A stretch of DNA of 64,000 nucleotides. It comes from Mesostigma viride (Eukaryota; Streptophyta; Mesostigmatophyceae; Mesostigmatales; Mesostigmataceae). Made by a program: the position numbers and the translations under genes. The stretch's first letter is position 1, and each line of letters begins with the position of its first letter. The stretch is taken from NCBI GenBank assembly GCA_009746045.1, contig RPFO01000127.1, positions 248,001 to 312,000 on the forward strand. The letters run 5' to 3'. Under the pieces are notes generated by a model that searched no databases, had not been told where the DNA came from, and was given only the letters and a program-made list of their open reading frames with translations. Below, one piece after another: positions 12,044-24,700 of the stretch.

Positions 12044-12430
12044 CTCTAGGCGAAGTTCAGGACAGGAGTAACTGGGAACCCAATTGCATCAAAATATCGC
12101 TCCTCCGTCGGGGACAACGTGACGGGGGAGTCCCACAACCTGGGCGGGTCGTGCACGTCAATGTTGCCGCTGAGTGACTCATGCGGCTTCTTCACGCAGG
12201 CGGGGCAGAAAAAGACAAGCTGTCGGCGCTGCGCACCGTGCTCATCAGTGACATCCACCTCAATGGACGGGTAAACGTGCTTGCGGACATGCTGATGCGA
12301 GCAGTACCGGTAGACGATGCCCTTCCTTGATTAGCTAGCGCCCCTTCCACCGCATTTCAGAGGCACCCCCTCAATCTCGCGCAGCCTAGCCTCCAGACCT
12401 CACGTATGCCAGACCGCTTCTGCATGCATG
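12044..12430 (-). pseudogene. Zinc-binding-like C-terminal exon with an in-frame stop
   Basis: I do not recognise the family. On the minus strand an open stretch reads EARLREIEGVPLKCGGRG, a TAA stop near 12333, then GIVYRYCSHQHVRKHVYPSI, then FFCPACVKK, and ends at the stop at 12044. The spaced C, C-x2-H-like and C-x2-C residues look like a metal-binding module. The frame is continuous on both sides of the single stop, which suggests either a disabled gene or an exon border just downstream of the stop. No good acceptor with a pyrimidine tract is seen there. Confidence 0.35.
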
Positions 12431-12659
12431 ACATCACGATGCATTGCAGGGCACACAATATAGATAATATAAGATAATAGATCAAGGTAGGACACATACG
12501 AATAAAGAGCAAAATGTAAACAATATGCTGCATTACAGACCTAACAATTAAGCGCATGAAACTAAGACGGTTTTATATGCAAATAGGAACTGGAATGACA
12601 ACTGACTCACAGTATAAAATATAACGGGCGATGAAGATAGAACTAGGTTAAGACAACAG

Positions 12660-13143
12660 CCTGTGAAACCCACCATTAGAGCCAGGTCATGGGCGATAAC
12701 AGGGGGGCTGCAGCCGATCACACAGCAAGGCTTCCCCTGGTGTGCACCCGTGCGAGGGGGTGCCTTCCTACGGGCGGCCGTTGGAGCAAACACGCGGTGT
12801 TGTGCAGTGGCCGGGGGCGTGTCTTCCTCGACGCGGCCTGTGGAGGCAGAAGGTGCCGACTTCTTCTTGGGTGCATGCGCAGCACACCTGTCGTTGAGCG
12901 TTGAGCGGTGCAGTGGCCGGAGGCGTGTCTTCCTCGACGCGGCATGTGGAGGCAGAAGGTGCCGACTTCCTCTTGGGTGCAGACCTGTCGTTGAGCCCTG
13001 CGGCAAGAAGACTTGCATCGCTGCTTGAAGCTGAAGCGCTTAATTAGCGATGCTTGCTGTCGGCTTTGCGTCTGCCTGCCGGGAAGGGGCTTCACAGGAG
13101 AGACCGTGAGGTCGATGGTGATGCGCGGCATTCTGCTTGACAA
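12660..13143 (-). CDS. Possible upstream exon of the 12-kb minus-strand gene; low-complexity
   Basis: Open minus-strand frames begin with MPRITIDLTVSPVKPLPG at about 13131 and pass into Ser/Pro/Lys/Arg-rich sequence. A segment of about 100 bp is duplicated in tandem (about 12795-12900 and 12905-13000). Each copy encodes KSAPSAS, then RVEEDTPPATA, in one frame. The two copies are not clearly in the same frame as the N-terminal peptide, so splicing or frameshifts must be assumed. It may belong with the exon at 12044-12430; that link is inference. Confidence 0.25.
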
Positions 13144-13631
13144 CAGCAGAAGTTAGAATGTGGTGGAAGGGCACCAAAAGGGAAGAACGGACGCAATTTA
13201 TACCCACCTAAACGCCAAATATCTGTAAGCCAACCGTCATTGCGACCTGTCATTTGTCAGAGTAAGGTATCGCAGACTTGTCCCAGAAATAACACCACGC
13301 CGAAAAGAACGTCAACCGACTCCTGACACCATTGAAAACCATGTATTGTAAGAGTTGCACTAGGCCGGACAACAAATAACACCACGGCAAATTTTGCTCC
13401 GACATGCAAAAGCGCAGTGACACGTTCGTACGTGTCGCGAAATGGCGGGAACGTATCAGACTACAGCACCGCGAAAAATTGCCGCCATGTCGATCAGCAC
13501 AAGCTAGTGCTACTTCTGGTCACTGTACATTCTAGCAGGCGCGGGAATTCGCAGATCTTGATGTTCAGTTCAGTTCAGTGCGTGTTCAGTTCTGTTCAGT
13601 GTGCATCCTCCGACCATTTCGTTTCAAATCC
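13144..13631. other. No gene recognised
   Basis: Ends in short TTCAGTTCAGT repeats at about 13563-13600, which also precede the copy at 5828. Nothing coding is recognised. Confidence 0.45.
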
Positions 13632-13740
13632 TTTTTTGGTGTTAAGGGATTTGGTGTTAAAAATGGGCCAATCGGCGCAACGAGCGCAACGAGACTGAAT
13701 TGTGGAGTTCTAGTAGTAACAAACGATATTACAATAAACC
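13632..13740 (+). repeat. Dispersed repeat, direct partner of 5828-5945
   Basis: It carries the TTTTTGGTGTTAAGGG, CCAATCGGCGC and AACGATATTAC blocks described for the first copy. A further GGTGTT...AACACC inverted pair lies just after it (about 13760-13806). Confidence 0.7.
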
Positions 13741-14102
13741 CGAGAGAATCTATGGGGATTTGGTGTTATTTGGCGGTTTCGTGGTGTTAAAAGTTAACAC
13801 CAAAAGGACAATTTCTCCGTCAGGAATTTACCCCACAAGCCGTCCAGAGTACGTTGCTTTTTCTCACCCATAGCCACCTAGCTATCCATAACCTAACGAG
13901 AGAACACCAACGGAGCACACCACGAAACGAGGCACCTACCCACATATCAACGCAGATCAAACGAAGTTTGCGCGCGAAAACTCCCTCGGGGCGCCGCGCC
14001 ACGGGTAGCTAGGCTTTAAGGTCTGCGCCGCGCTGCGCTGGTGGTACCTAATTTTGAGGTGTACGAGGCCCGGAAGAGGGTTTTTTTGGGCCTGTACGAG
14101 GT

Positions 14103-14148
14103 CGATTCGTACATAATTACGCGTACATATATTGTAACCACTACGGTA
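14103..14148 (-). repeat. Dispersed repeat, inverted partner of 5514-5558
   Basis: It reads CGATTCGTACATAATTACGC and onward to CCACTACGGTA on the plus strand, the complement of 5514-5558. It lies about 350 bp before the U-box gene, so it may fall in that gene's promoter region. Confidence 0.75.
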
Positions 14149-14502
14149 TGCGACATGGAAATAAACAACACCCATTTCCCCGGAAAAATCCGAAATGGTC
14201 TATGGGCCCTAATTATGATGACAGTAAAATTGGTCTCGTAACAAGCCGGCAACATGTCTTGTAAGTTGTAAGCAGCATTCACCAGCATCTTGCGTCACAG
14301 ACACAATTCTCATGTGTGACCCGCGCAGACAGCCCATGAGTACATTTACATTCGTGGCATTGCCACTTCCTATGAGACTAGCCTGCGGTAGCAAGCTGCA
14401 AACTCATAAGATCAGGGTATCACATAGCATTACCGTTATGATTCTACAACGCTTAGTTAATTAATTGCACTGGCGATTTGCAAGGGTATTGAAAGGTATT
14501 GA

Positions 14503-15741
14503 ATGGACCCCCCGGCACAGTTCCTGTGCCCAATCTCTTGTGACATAATGCGAGATCCCGTCATCTTAGTGGGATCTGGTCAAGTCTACGAAAGGAACTT
14601 TATAGAACAGTGGTTTACTCGAGGCAATGAGACTGACCCGCTCACAAACGTGAGGCTTTCTGACAAAACCCTGGTCCCTGTTGTAGCGCTGCGCTCGCTC
14701 ATTGAGCAATGGGTGGAGCAGCAGAGAGAACAGCAGCGTCTTGGAATTGCAGGCATGGATGCCTCGATTCCTCACATAAGCCAGGAGAGGTTGGTCTTGG
14801 GCGAACTCCTTCATAACGGGGCCATGGCTGCCGTCTCGGTGGCAGTCCTAAGACCAACGGGGCAAGAGGTTGTGGTGAAGATGTTCCACGCCAGAGGGCT
14901 GACAGATGACGAGTCCGCCAGGTTTCGGAAGGAGGTGCAAATACTGCACCAGGCATCAGTCTTTTGCCACAATGTGTGCCGCCTCATCGGGGTGGCCAGC
15001 ATTAACAGCCAGCTCTGCATGGTCATGCCGCGTTACAGTGCCTCGCTGGAACAGGTGCTGCTTCAGCAGCAGCAGACTGTCAGCAATGGAGGGGCAGCTA
15101 CCTCACAAGGCCTGCCCTTGGACCGCATCCTGAGCATCAGTCAGGATGTAGCCTTGGCCATCGCTGACCTGCATGAGCGGGGCATTATGGTGCTGGATTT
15201 GAAACCTGCCAATATATTGCTGGACAAGTATGGGCGGGCGGTGGTGGCTGATTTTGGGATCTCCGCCCTCCGAACCAGCACGATGTCACGCTACAATCCC
15301 ACATTCGGCGCGCAGGGCACGCCCAACTACATGGCGCCGGAACAGTGGATTCCCGGAGAGTTTGGGGGCATAACCACCGCGGCGGATGCATGGGGTTTCG
15401 GGTGCATTTTGGTGGAAATGGCATCCGCCACTGCTCCCTGGGCTGGCTTGAACATGTTTCAAATCATGACACACGTCACTCCCCCACGAATGATGTCTCC
15501 TGCCATCCCAGACAGCCTGCCCGGCTCGTTGCGGGACCTTGTGCGCCGCTGCTTTGCGTACCAGCCGACTGACCGGCCCCCATTTGCAGAGATCCTGGTG
15601 TTGCTGCGGCAAGGGGTGGTGAGCCAGATAGCTCAGCAACAGATCGCTCCCCAGTCACAACCCCCCGAGCCCTCTGCTGCAGCTCCACTCCCTGCCAGCC
15701 CGCAACCACCCGGGCAAGCAACCGCTGCGTCATCTGCACCG
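14503..15741 (+). CDS. Exon 1: U-box plus protein kinase domain
   Basis: 413 codons, ending CCG|GTGAGG. The U-box opens FLCPISCDIMRDPVILV and closes ALRSLIEQW; the usual Asn in the VPN segment is Val (LVPVVALRS). The kinase has a weak Gly loop (LGELLHNGAMAA, from residue 99), Lys126 (VVVKMF), the helix-C Glu144 (FRKEV), Asp232 in LDLKPANIL, Asp250 in DFG, GTPNYMAPE ending at 280, D295-x-W and Arg358 (DRPP). The catalytic Asp and metal ligands are intact, so activity is plausible. The HRD motif reads VLD, so it is a non-RD kinase, a class often tied to immune-type signalling in plants. The frame stays open past the donor to a stop at 15867, adding 41 residues without domain character; I treat that as intron read-through. 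Confidence 0.9.
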
Positions 15742-18700
15742 GTGAGGAGGATGGGGGTGCCATGTGTTTCTGCTGCGTCTGGGTTCCCCGTGCATTGCTT
15801 GGCTGTTTGTGACATAATGGCGAATGGCGCGAATGTCTTGCTCAATGAAACAAGCGATGTGTGCTGAAGCAAAAGGGGGTTAGCAAAAACCTTGTGGGCA
15901 TTCTGTGGCTTCTCTCCCCTTGTTGTTGTTATGTTCGGTCTTGAATGGGTTGGCTAATACAGCCGGCGCATGCTAGCCTTGGGAAGCTAAGTACACATGA
16001 CTGAAACGTGCACGTTTGTGTATGGTGGACCTTCTTGGGTATTATGGCCCTCACCCTTGCAAGCAGAGCAGCGCGGCATTGTTGGCTTTCTGGAAGTTGT
16101 CTGCACTAATTGCAATGTATCTGTTTTGCTGTGGCAAGACCAAGCATTTTCTGCGACGTCCTATTCCCTTGGCCCTTCCATCAGCTTGCATGTATTCACG
16201 GTGCACCACGTCTTGCGCATGGAGCCCTTTTCGAACAGGACGCTCGCCCGTCAGTGCAGCCAGCTGGCAGAGAAGGCCCACTGGATGCTATTTCAATCGC
16301 GGAGCTCCTGCGAGACATGAATGTCGCAGACAATGTACGCAATTTCTGGAACTTTTGCCTTCAGTGTTCCTTTTCTCCCTGCTTGGAATGGGGGGGCATC
16401 CGCTCCGCATGGTGCAGTCCAGAAGGCCTTCCCCAGAGAGGCAGGCATAGAAAGTGTCATGTCCTTGTGAGAAAAAGACTGTCCCAATGGGCTCAGACTT
16501 GCATACATTGTGGGTAGGGGGGTGGGGTGGCTGGCTCAGAACACCAGGTGCAGAACTGAATCGTGGCTGTGCAAATATGTTATGAGTGACCTGTATTGAT
16601 TTCATTTCTCGCTCTCATTATGGGAACGGGTACAATACAACATGGATACAGCCCCAGTTTTCGCATGCCGTTGTTTTAAAGACCTATTTTAGGAGCTCAG
16701 GACTGATAAACCAAATTTCTCGCTGTGCCGTTATGCCGAGTATTTGAGCCTGTACTCTGTACAATGGCCTGGCACTCGTTGACCTTGTGCATTTTTGTGT
16801 TGCGCATTGAAAACCCAGTATATGACTGAACACTGTAATTAACTTGAGTGTGACTTTGGTTCAGACCTTGTTGGGGTAGCAGGCATATTCGGTGAGTACT
16901 GGGATTAGTTAAGCTGATTTTTCTTCAGACTCCCAGCTACGCATAGCAGGCGGTGAACCATGAGAAGTCGGGCTGGATGTTGCAGCCTGTAGAAGTTCAC
17001 GTTTGGATAGTCTATGTGAATCTGGTCCTGAAGAACCTCAGTGAGGAGTGTCCTGCCAAGTATTTGAACATGGGCATGTACGGCCACTGATGCAAACTAT
17101 CCAGAGCATAATATGAGTGGGAACACGCCGACATTTGCACACTGTGCTTATCAGCTTATCCATTCGCGCCAACGCGTGTTTGTTGGTGCATAGAAAACGA
17201 CATAAATGGATTAATAATAAGGCGCAGCCGGTCAGGGTGCGACACAATCTACTCACCTCTGCAGCGATGCCGCTGGTCCCTCCTTTTGGTCATCGATGCT
17301 TCAGCATTGTCGTGTCAATGTTCTGGTGTGTCTTCGACAAGCCGATCTTCAGTAAGTTGGCTACACTTCCTGGAATTGATGGACACTTGATGCCGTCTTG
17401 CCCTCACCACCCCCCTCGATTGAATACCCCTACTTCAATTTCATGTCATGTCCAGGTCGGGCAGACCCCGTTGCATCGTGCAGCACAGGCAGGGCATCTC
17501 AACATTGTCCAACGCCTGGTGGCAAATGGTGCCAACATGGAAGCCAAGGACACGGTCAGTACTTGGTTCACCCCAGTTCCAACGCCGATGTAAATCCTCA
17601 GTTGAGCGTGTCATTATCAATGCTGTCAGAGCAGACTGGAATGCTAACGCATGATGCTTGATCCTAGTTACCCGGCCTTTGTGTCTAGTACGCAGCCCCT
17701 GCATTAAGATGCAACCCCAGTGCCCAGTCACATCAAGGACAACACATCCACCCCGCCCGTTGTAACCCCATTTATTCTAGACAGTTCTTGAATAAACAAT
17801 GCGAGTGTAAGTTAAGTGCAAGATCCTCCCCGTGTTGCGCATGTCTCGGGCACTAAGCGATCCCAGAACTGGGCACCCTGCCAGTGAGAAGATATCGCTA
17901 TGTTGACAAGCTGGGCACCCCATGGGATGCCTGCTGCCCATGAGGTGGATGGCTCTGCCGGGCAGGAATCGTCGCTACTGGAATCTGGATCACGGACTAC
18001 CGATCTCACTACCGTACCCAGGGCGAGGAATTCGAGAGATAACTTGCGTATGACATGGTTGTGCCGGATAGTTTTTCAAGTACTACTTAATTGCACACCA
18101 GCCTATGAGATCATGTTCCCCGCCCTTCCCCCCTCCCCCCCTTCTCTTGTGGTACCGGGTGAGGAACCGCCGAATCCATTGACCCGAGTTGCTCGCGGTG
18201 AGGTGCCTCCATTTATTGAATCTTTTCACTACCAAGCCTTCTAAAGGTGATCTGAACAGGTGTCTGGCCCGCGTTTTCGTGCCTTCCTCATCCTGACCGC
18301 CTGGCTGTCCTGAGGGGGCCATTTCTTTGCTGGGAGGCATATGCAGTGCGTTCAGCCTGTCCGTCCCATGCTGGCCGCAGCAACTGCCTGGCATGTTTCC
18401 TGATGTTGTTAATGGCATGACTGCCTCACACTGATCACACGGCTCATCCCCAGCCACATCAGTCAAGCCCCGTCCTCCGTGGTTGTACCAATGACCTTGT
18501 TTTCTGCACCAATGGTAGTTAGGGTGGAGGCTACTTGGACGTTGTAATTGGCGGTACTTTAGCCAACGAAGTGGTGGAAAGGCAGGCAAAACTCTGGGGC
18601 CGCTGGCAGGCTCATGAGTTTGGCTGTGGCCATGATCAGGGGCCATGAGGTCCACGGGTGTGTGCATGACGCATAGGTCTGTTTCATTCCCTGCAGACAT

Positions 18701-21700
18701 ATCCCCTTGCTAAGTGGGTTCCGTCGTTCCATCTGGTCCTCACGGGGACATGCTTGGCTGCTGCGTACAGGATGATTACACACCGCTGCATATTGCGTCA
18801 TGGTATGGCCACCTGGACGCGGTGGAGCACCTGGTTGCGAGCGGTGCGAACAAGGAGGCGAAGAACAAGGTCAGCTTTTCCTTTGGTCTGATTGCCGCAA
18901 GCGGATATGCTGCCACACACTGTCAGATCTGGTCTATATGAGCAATTCAATCATGCTGTAGGGTGGGCAAAAGGCTTTACCACCGCTGGTGTGATGCTTG
19001 CTACCAACTTCACGGGGTGCTCTTACGTTCCTAGCACTGGGCACCCTGCCAGTGGGAAATTGTGATGTTGAAGAGCTGTGCACCCCCTGGGATGCCTGCT
19101 GCCCATGAGGTGGATGGCTGTGCTAGGCAGGAATCGAGGCTACTGGAATCTGGATCACGGACTACCCATCCCACTTCACTACCGTACTCAGGGTGACGAA
19201 TCCGAGAGATAACTTGCGTATGACCTGGTTGTGCCGGATAGTTTTTCAAACACTACTTAATTGCACACTGGCCTGTGAGATCATGTTCCCCGCCCTTCTC
19301 CCCTCCCCCCCTTCTCTTGTGGTACCGGGTGAGGAACCGCCGAATCCATTGACCCGAGTTGCTCGCGATGAGGTGCCTCCATTTATTGAATCTTTTCACT
19401 ACCAGGCCTACTGAAGGTGATCTGAACAGGTGTCTGGCCCGCGTTTTCGTGCCTTCCTCATCCTGACCGCCTGGCTGTCCTGAGGGGGCCATTTCTTTGC
19501 TGGGAGGCATATGCAGTGCGTTCAGCCTGTCCGTGCCATGCTGGCCGCAGCAACTGCCTGGCATGTTTCCTGATGTTGTTAATGGCATGACTGCCTCACA
19601 CTGATCACACGGCTCATCCCCAGCCACATCAGTCAAGCCCCGTCCTCCGTGGTTGTACCAATGACCTTGTTTTCTGCACCAATGGTAGTTAGGGTGGAGG
19701 CTACTTGGACGTTGTAATTGGCGGTACTTTAGCCAACGAAGTGGTGGAAAGGCAGGCAAAACTCTGGGGCCGCTGGCAGGCTCATGAGTTTGGCTGTGGC
19801 CATGATCAGGGGCCATGAGGTCCATGGGTGTGTGCATGACGCATAGGTCTGTTTCATTCCCTGCAGACATATCCCCTTGCTAAGTGGGTTCCGTCGTTCC
19901 ATCTGGTCCTCACGGGGACATGCTTGGCTGCTGCGTGCAGGATGATGCCACTCCGCTGCATATTGCAGCACAGAATGGCCACCTGGAGGTCGTGAAGCAC
20001 CTGGTTGCGAGCGGTGCGAACAAGGAGGCGAAGACCAAGGTCAGCTATCCCTTTACCCTGATGGCCGCAAGCGGAGGGGCTTCCACGCACAGTTTTGGCG
20101 ATTGTGCAAGGGATTCATGTACTTGTAGGGTGGGCAAAGGGCTTTTATACCACCGATGGTGTCAGGCTTGCTGCCAACTACACTGGGCGCTGTTACATTC
20201 CCAGCACTGGCCACCCTTCCAGTGGGAAATTTCGCTGTTGACGAGCTGTGCACCCCATGGGATGCCTGCTGCCCATGAGGTGGATGGTTGTGCCAAGCAG
20301 GAATCGAGGCTACTGGAATCTGGATCATAGACTACTGATCTCACTTTCACTGCCGTACTCAGGGCGAGGAATCAGAGAGATAACATGCTAATGACATGAT
20401 AGGTGAGGAACCGCCGAATCCATTGACCCGAGTCGCACATGGTGAGGTGGCTCCATTTACTGAACCTTTTCACTACCAGGCCTTCTAAAGGTGATCTGAA
20501 CAGGCGTCTGACCCGCGTTTTCGAGCCTTCGCCATCCTGACCGTTTGGCTGTCCTGAGGGCGACTTGTTTGCTGGGAGGCATATGCAGTGCGTTCCGCCT
20601 GTCCGTGCCATGCTGGCCGCAGCAACTGCCTGGCATGTTTCCTGATGTTGTGAATGGCATGGCTGCATCACACTGATCACACGGCTTATCCCCAGCGACA
20701 TCAGGAAAGCCCCGTCCTCCGTGGTTAAGTAGCGATACCCTTGTTTTGTGCAGCGTTGTTAGTTAGGGTGGAGGCTAGTTGGACATTGTACTTGGCGGCC
20801 CTTTAGTTAGCCAACGAAGTGGTGGAAAGGCAGGCACAACTGTGGGGCCGCTTGGAGGCTCATGAGTTTGGCTGTGGCCATGATCAGGGGCCATGAGGTC
20901 CATGGGTGTGCGCATGACGCGTAGGTCTATTTCATTCACTGCAGACACATCCCCTTGCTAAGTGGGTTGTCACGTTCCATCTGGTCCTCACGGGGACATG
21001 CATGGCTGCTGTGTGCAGAATGATGCCACACCGCTGTACATTGCAGCACAGAATGGCCACCTGGAGGTCGTGAAGCACCTGGTTGCGAGCGGTGCAAACA
21101 AGGAGGCGAAGAGCAAGGTCAGCTTTTCCTTTGGTCTGATGGCCGCAAGCGGATGTGCTTCCACGCACAGTTTTCGTGATTGTGCAACGCAATCATGCTG
21201 TAGGGTGAGCAAAGGGCTTTACAACAGACGGTGTCAAGCTTGCTACCAACTCCACTGCGCGCTGCTACGTTCCCAGCACTGGGCACCCTGCCAGTGGGAA
21301 ATTTTGCTGCTGACGAGCTGTGCACCCCATGGGATGCCTCCTGCCCATGAGGTGGATGGCTGTGCCAAGCAGGAATCGTGGCTTCTGGTATCTCGATCAC
21401 GGACCACCGATCTCACTTTCACTGCCGTACTCAGGGCGAGGAATCCGAGAGATAACTTGCGTATGACATGGCTGTGCCGGATAGTTTTTCAAACACTACT
21501 TAATTGCACACCAGCCTGTGAGATCATGCTCCCCGCCCTTGCCCCCTCCCCCCTTCTCTTGTGGCGACGGGTGAGGAACTATCAAATCCATCGACCCAAG
21601 TTGCACGCGGTAAGGTGCCTCCATTTTCTGAACCTTTTCACTACCAGGCCTTCTAATGGTGATCTGAGCAGGTGTGTGGCCCGCGTTTTCGGGCCTTCCC

Positions 21701-24700
21701 CATCCTGACTGCCTGGCTGTCCTGAGGGGCCCTTAGTTTGCTGGGAGGCATATGCAGTGCATTCAGCCTGTCCGTGCCATGCTGGCAGCAGCGACTGCCT
21801 GGCATGTTTGCTGATGTTCCTAATGGCATGACTCTCTCACAAGGATCACACGGCTTATCCCCAGCCACATCAGTCAAGCCCCGTCTTCCGTGGTTGTACC
21901 GATGCCCTTGTTTTCTGCAGCGTTGTTAGTTAGGGTGGAGGCGAGTTGGACGTTGTACTTGGCGGTACCTTAGTTAGCCAACAAAGTGGTGAAAATGCAG
22001 GCACAACTGTGGGGCCGCTGGGAGGCTCATGAGTTTGGCTGTGGCCATGATCAGGGGCCATGAGGTCCATGGGTGTGCGCATGACGCGTAGGTCTATTTC
22101 ATTGACTGCAGGCACATCCCCTCGCTCAGTGGGTTCGCACGTTCCATCTGGTCCTCACGGGGACATGTGCGGCTGCTGCTTGCAGGATGATGCCACACCG
22201 CTGCATATTGCGGCATGGGATGGCCACCTGGAGGTTGTGAAGCACCTGGTTGCGAGTGGTGCGAACAAGGAGGCGAAGGCCAAGGTTAGCTTTTCCTTTA
22301 GTCTGATGGCCGCAAGCGGATGTGCTTTCACGCACTGTCAGATTTGGTCTATATGAGCAATGCAACCATGTTGTAGGGTGGGCAAAGTGCTCCACCACCT
22401 ATGGTGTCAGGCTTGCCACCAACTTCAGGGGGTGCTGTTACGTTCCCAGCACTGGGCACCCTGCCAGTGGGAAATTGATAGTAGTATGTTGACATGCTGT
22501 GCACCCCATGGGATGCCTGCTGCCCATGAGGTGGATGGCTCTGCCAGGCAGGAATCTGGATCACGGACTACGGATCTCACTTTCACTGCTATACTCAGGG
22601 CGAGGAATACGAGAGATAACATGCGTATGACATTTTTAGCCGGATAGTTTTTCAAGTGGTGGAAACTAGGCAGTCACAACTGTGGGGCCGCTTGGAGGCT
22701 CATGAGTTGGGCTGTGGCCATGATCAGGGGCCATGAGGTCCATGGGTGTGCGCATGACGCGTAGGTCTGATTCATTCACTGCAACCACATCCCCTCGCTC
22801 AGTGGGTTCTCACGTTCCATCTGGTCCTCACGGGGACATGTGTGGCTGCTGTGTGCAGGATGATGCCACACCGCTGTACATTGCAGGACAGGAGGGCCAC
22901 CTGGAGGTCGTGAAGCATCTGGTTGCGAGCGGTGCGAACAAGGAGGCGAAGACCAAGGTCAGCTTTTCCTTTAGTCTGATGGCCGCAAGCGGATGTGCTT
23001 TCACGCACTGTCAGATTTGGTCTATATGAGCAATGCAATCATGTTGTAGGGTGGGCAAAGTGCTCTACCACCGATGGTGTCAGGCTTGCCACCAACTTCA
23101 TGGGGCGCTGTCACGTTCCCAGCACTGGGCACCCTGCCGGTGGGACATTGATATGTTGACGAGCTGTGCACCCCATGGGATGCCTGCTGCCCATGAGGTG
23201 CATGGCTCTGCCAGGCAGGAATCTGGATCATGGACTACCGATCTCACTTTCACTACCGTACTCAGGATAAGGAATCCGAGAGATAACTTGCGTATGACAT
23301 GGTTTTGCTTGATAGTTTTCCAAATACTACTTAATTGCACACCGGCCTCAGAGATCATGTTCCCTGTCCTTCCCCCCTCCCATCTTCTCTTGTGGCAACC
23401 GGTGAGGAACGGCGGGATCCATTGACCCGAGTTGCACGCGGCGAGGAGCCTCCATTTACTGGACCTTTTCACTACCAGGCCTTCTAAAGGTGATCTGAAC
23501 AGGTGTCTGGCCCGCGTTTTCGGGCCTTCCCCATCCTGACCGCCTGGCTGTCCTGAGGGGGCCATTTGTTTGCTGGGAGGCATATGCAGTACGTGTGTTC
23601 AGCCTCTCTGTGCCATGCTGGCCGCAGCAACTGCCTGGAATGTTTGCTGATGTTCCTAATGGCATCACTCTCTCACAAGGATCACACGTCTCATCCCCAG
23701 CCACAGCAATAAAGCCTGTCTCTTTGTGGTTGTACGGATGCCCTTGTTTTCTGCAGCGTTGTTAGTTAGGGTTGAGGCGAGTTAGACGTGGTACTTGGCG
23801 GTACTTACCTTAGCCAACGAAGTGGTGGAAAGGCAGGCACAACTGTGGGGCCGCTGGCAGGCTCATGAGTTTGGCTGTTGTCATGATCAGGGGCTGTGAG
23901 ATCCATGGGTGTGCGCATGACGTGTAGCTCTGTTTCATTCACTGCAGACAAATCCCCCCCCTTGAGGGGTTCTCACGTTCCATCTGGTCCTCACGGGAAC
24001 ATGCGCTGCTGCTGCGTACAGAATGACTTGACCCCGCTGCATATTGCGTCACATGCGGGCAACCTGGACGTGGTGGAGCACCTGGTTGCGAGCGGTGCGA
24101 ACAAGGAGGCGAAGAACAAGGTTAGCTTTTCCTTTGGTCTGATGGCCGCAAGCGGAGGTGCTTCCACGCACTGCAGATTTGGTCTATATGAGCAATGCAA
24201 CCATGTTGTAGGGTGGGCAAAGTGCTCCACCACCTATGGTGTCAGGCTTGCCACCAAAGTTTTTCAGGGGGTGCTGTTACGTTCCCAGGACTGGGCACCC
24301 TACCAGTGGGAAATTGATAGTAGTATGTTGACATGCTGTGCACCCCATGGGATGCCTGCTGCCCATGAGGTGGATGGCTCTGCCAGGCAGGAATCTGGAT
24401 CACGGACTACGGATCTCACTTTCACTGCCGTACTCAGGGCGAGGAATACGAGAGATAACATGCGTATGACATTGTTAGCCGGATAGTTTTTCAAGTGGTG
24501 GAAACTAGGCAGTCACAACTGTGGGGCCGCTTGGAGGCTCATGAGTTTGGCTGTGGCCATGATCAGGGGCCATGAGGTCCATGGGTGTGCGCATGACGCG
24601 TAGGTCTGTTTCATTCACTGCAGCCACATCCCCTCGCTCAGTGGGTTCTCACGTTCCATCTGGTCCTCACGGGGACATGTGTGGCTGCTGTGTGCAGGAT

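Noticed and set aside
14503-15867. 454-residue single-exon kinase as the complete gene
   Set aside because: A CCG|GTGAGG donor in phase 0 precedes the last 41 codons, which lose domain character, and the ankyrin exons downstream are all in the same phase. It is retained only as a possible short isoform.
18083-19870. Repeated 205-residue minus-strand ORFs (MSAGNETDLCVMHTP...) and many similar ones along 18-38 kb
   Set aside because: They lie in the introns of the plus-strand ankyrin gene, recur only because the units are duplicated, break at different points in each unit and show no domain.
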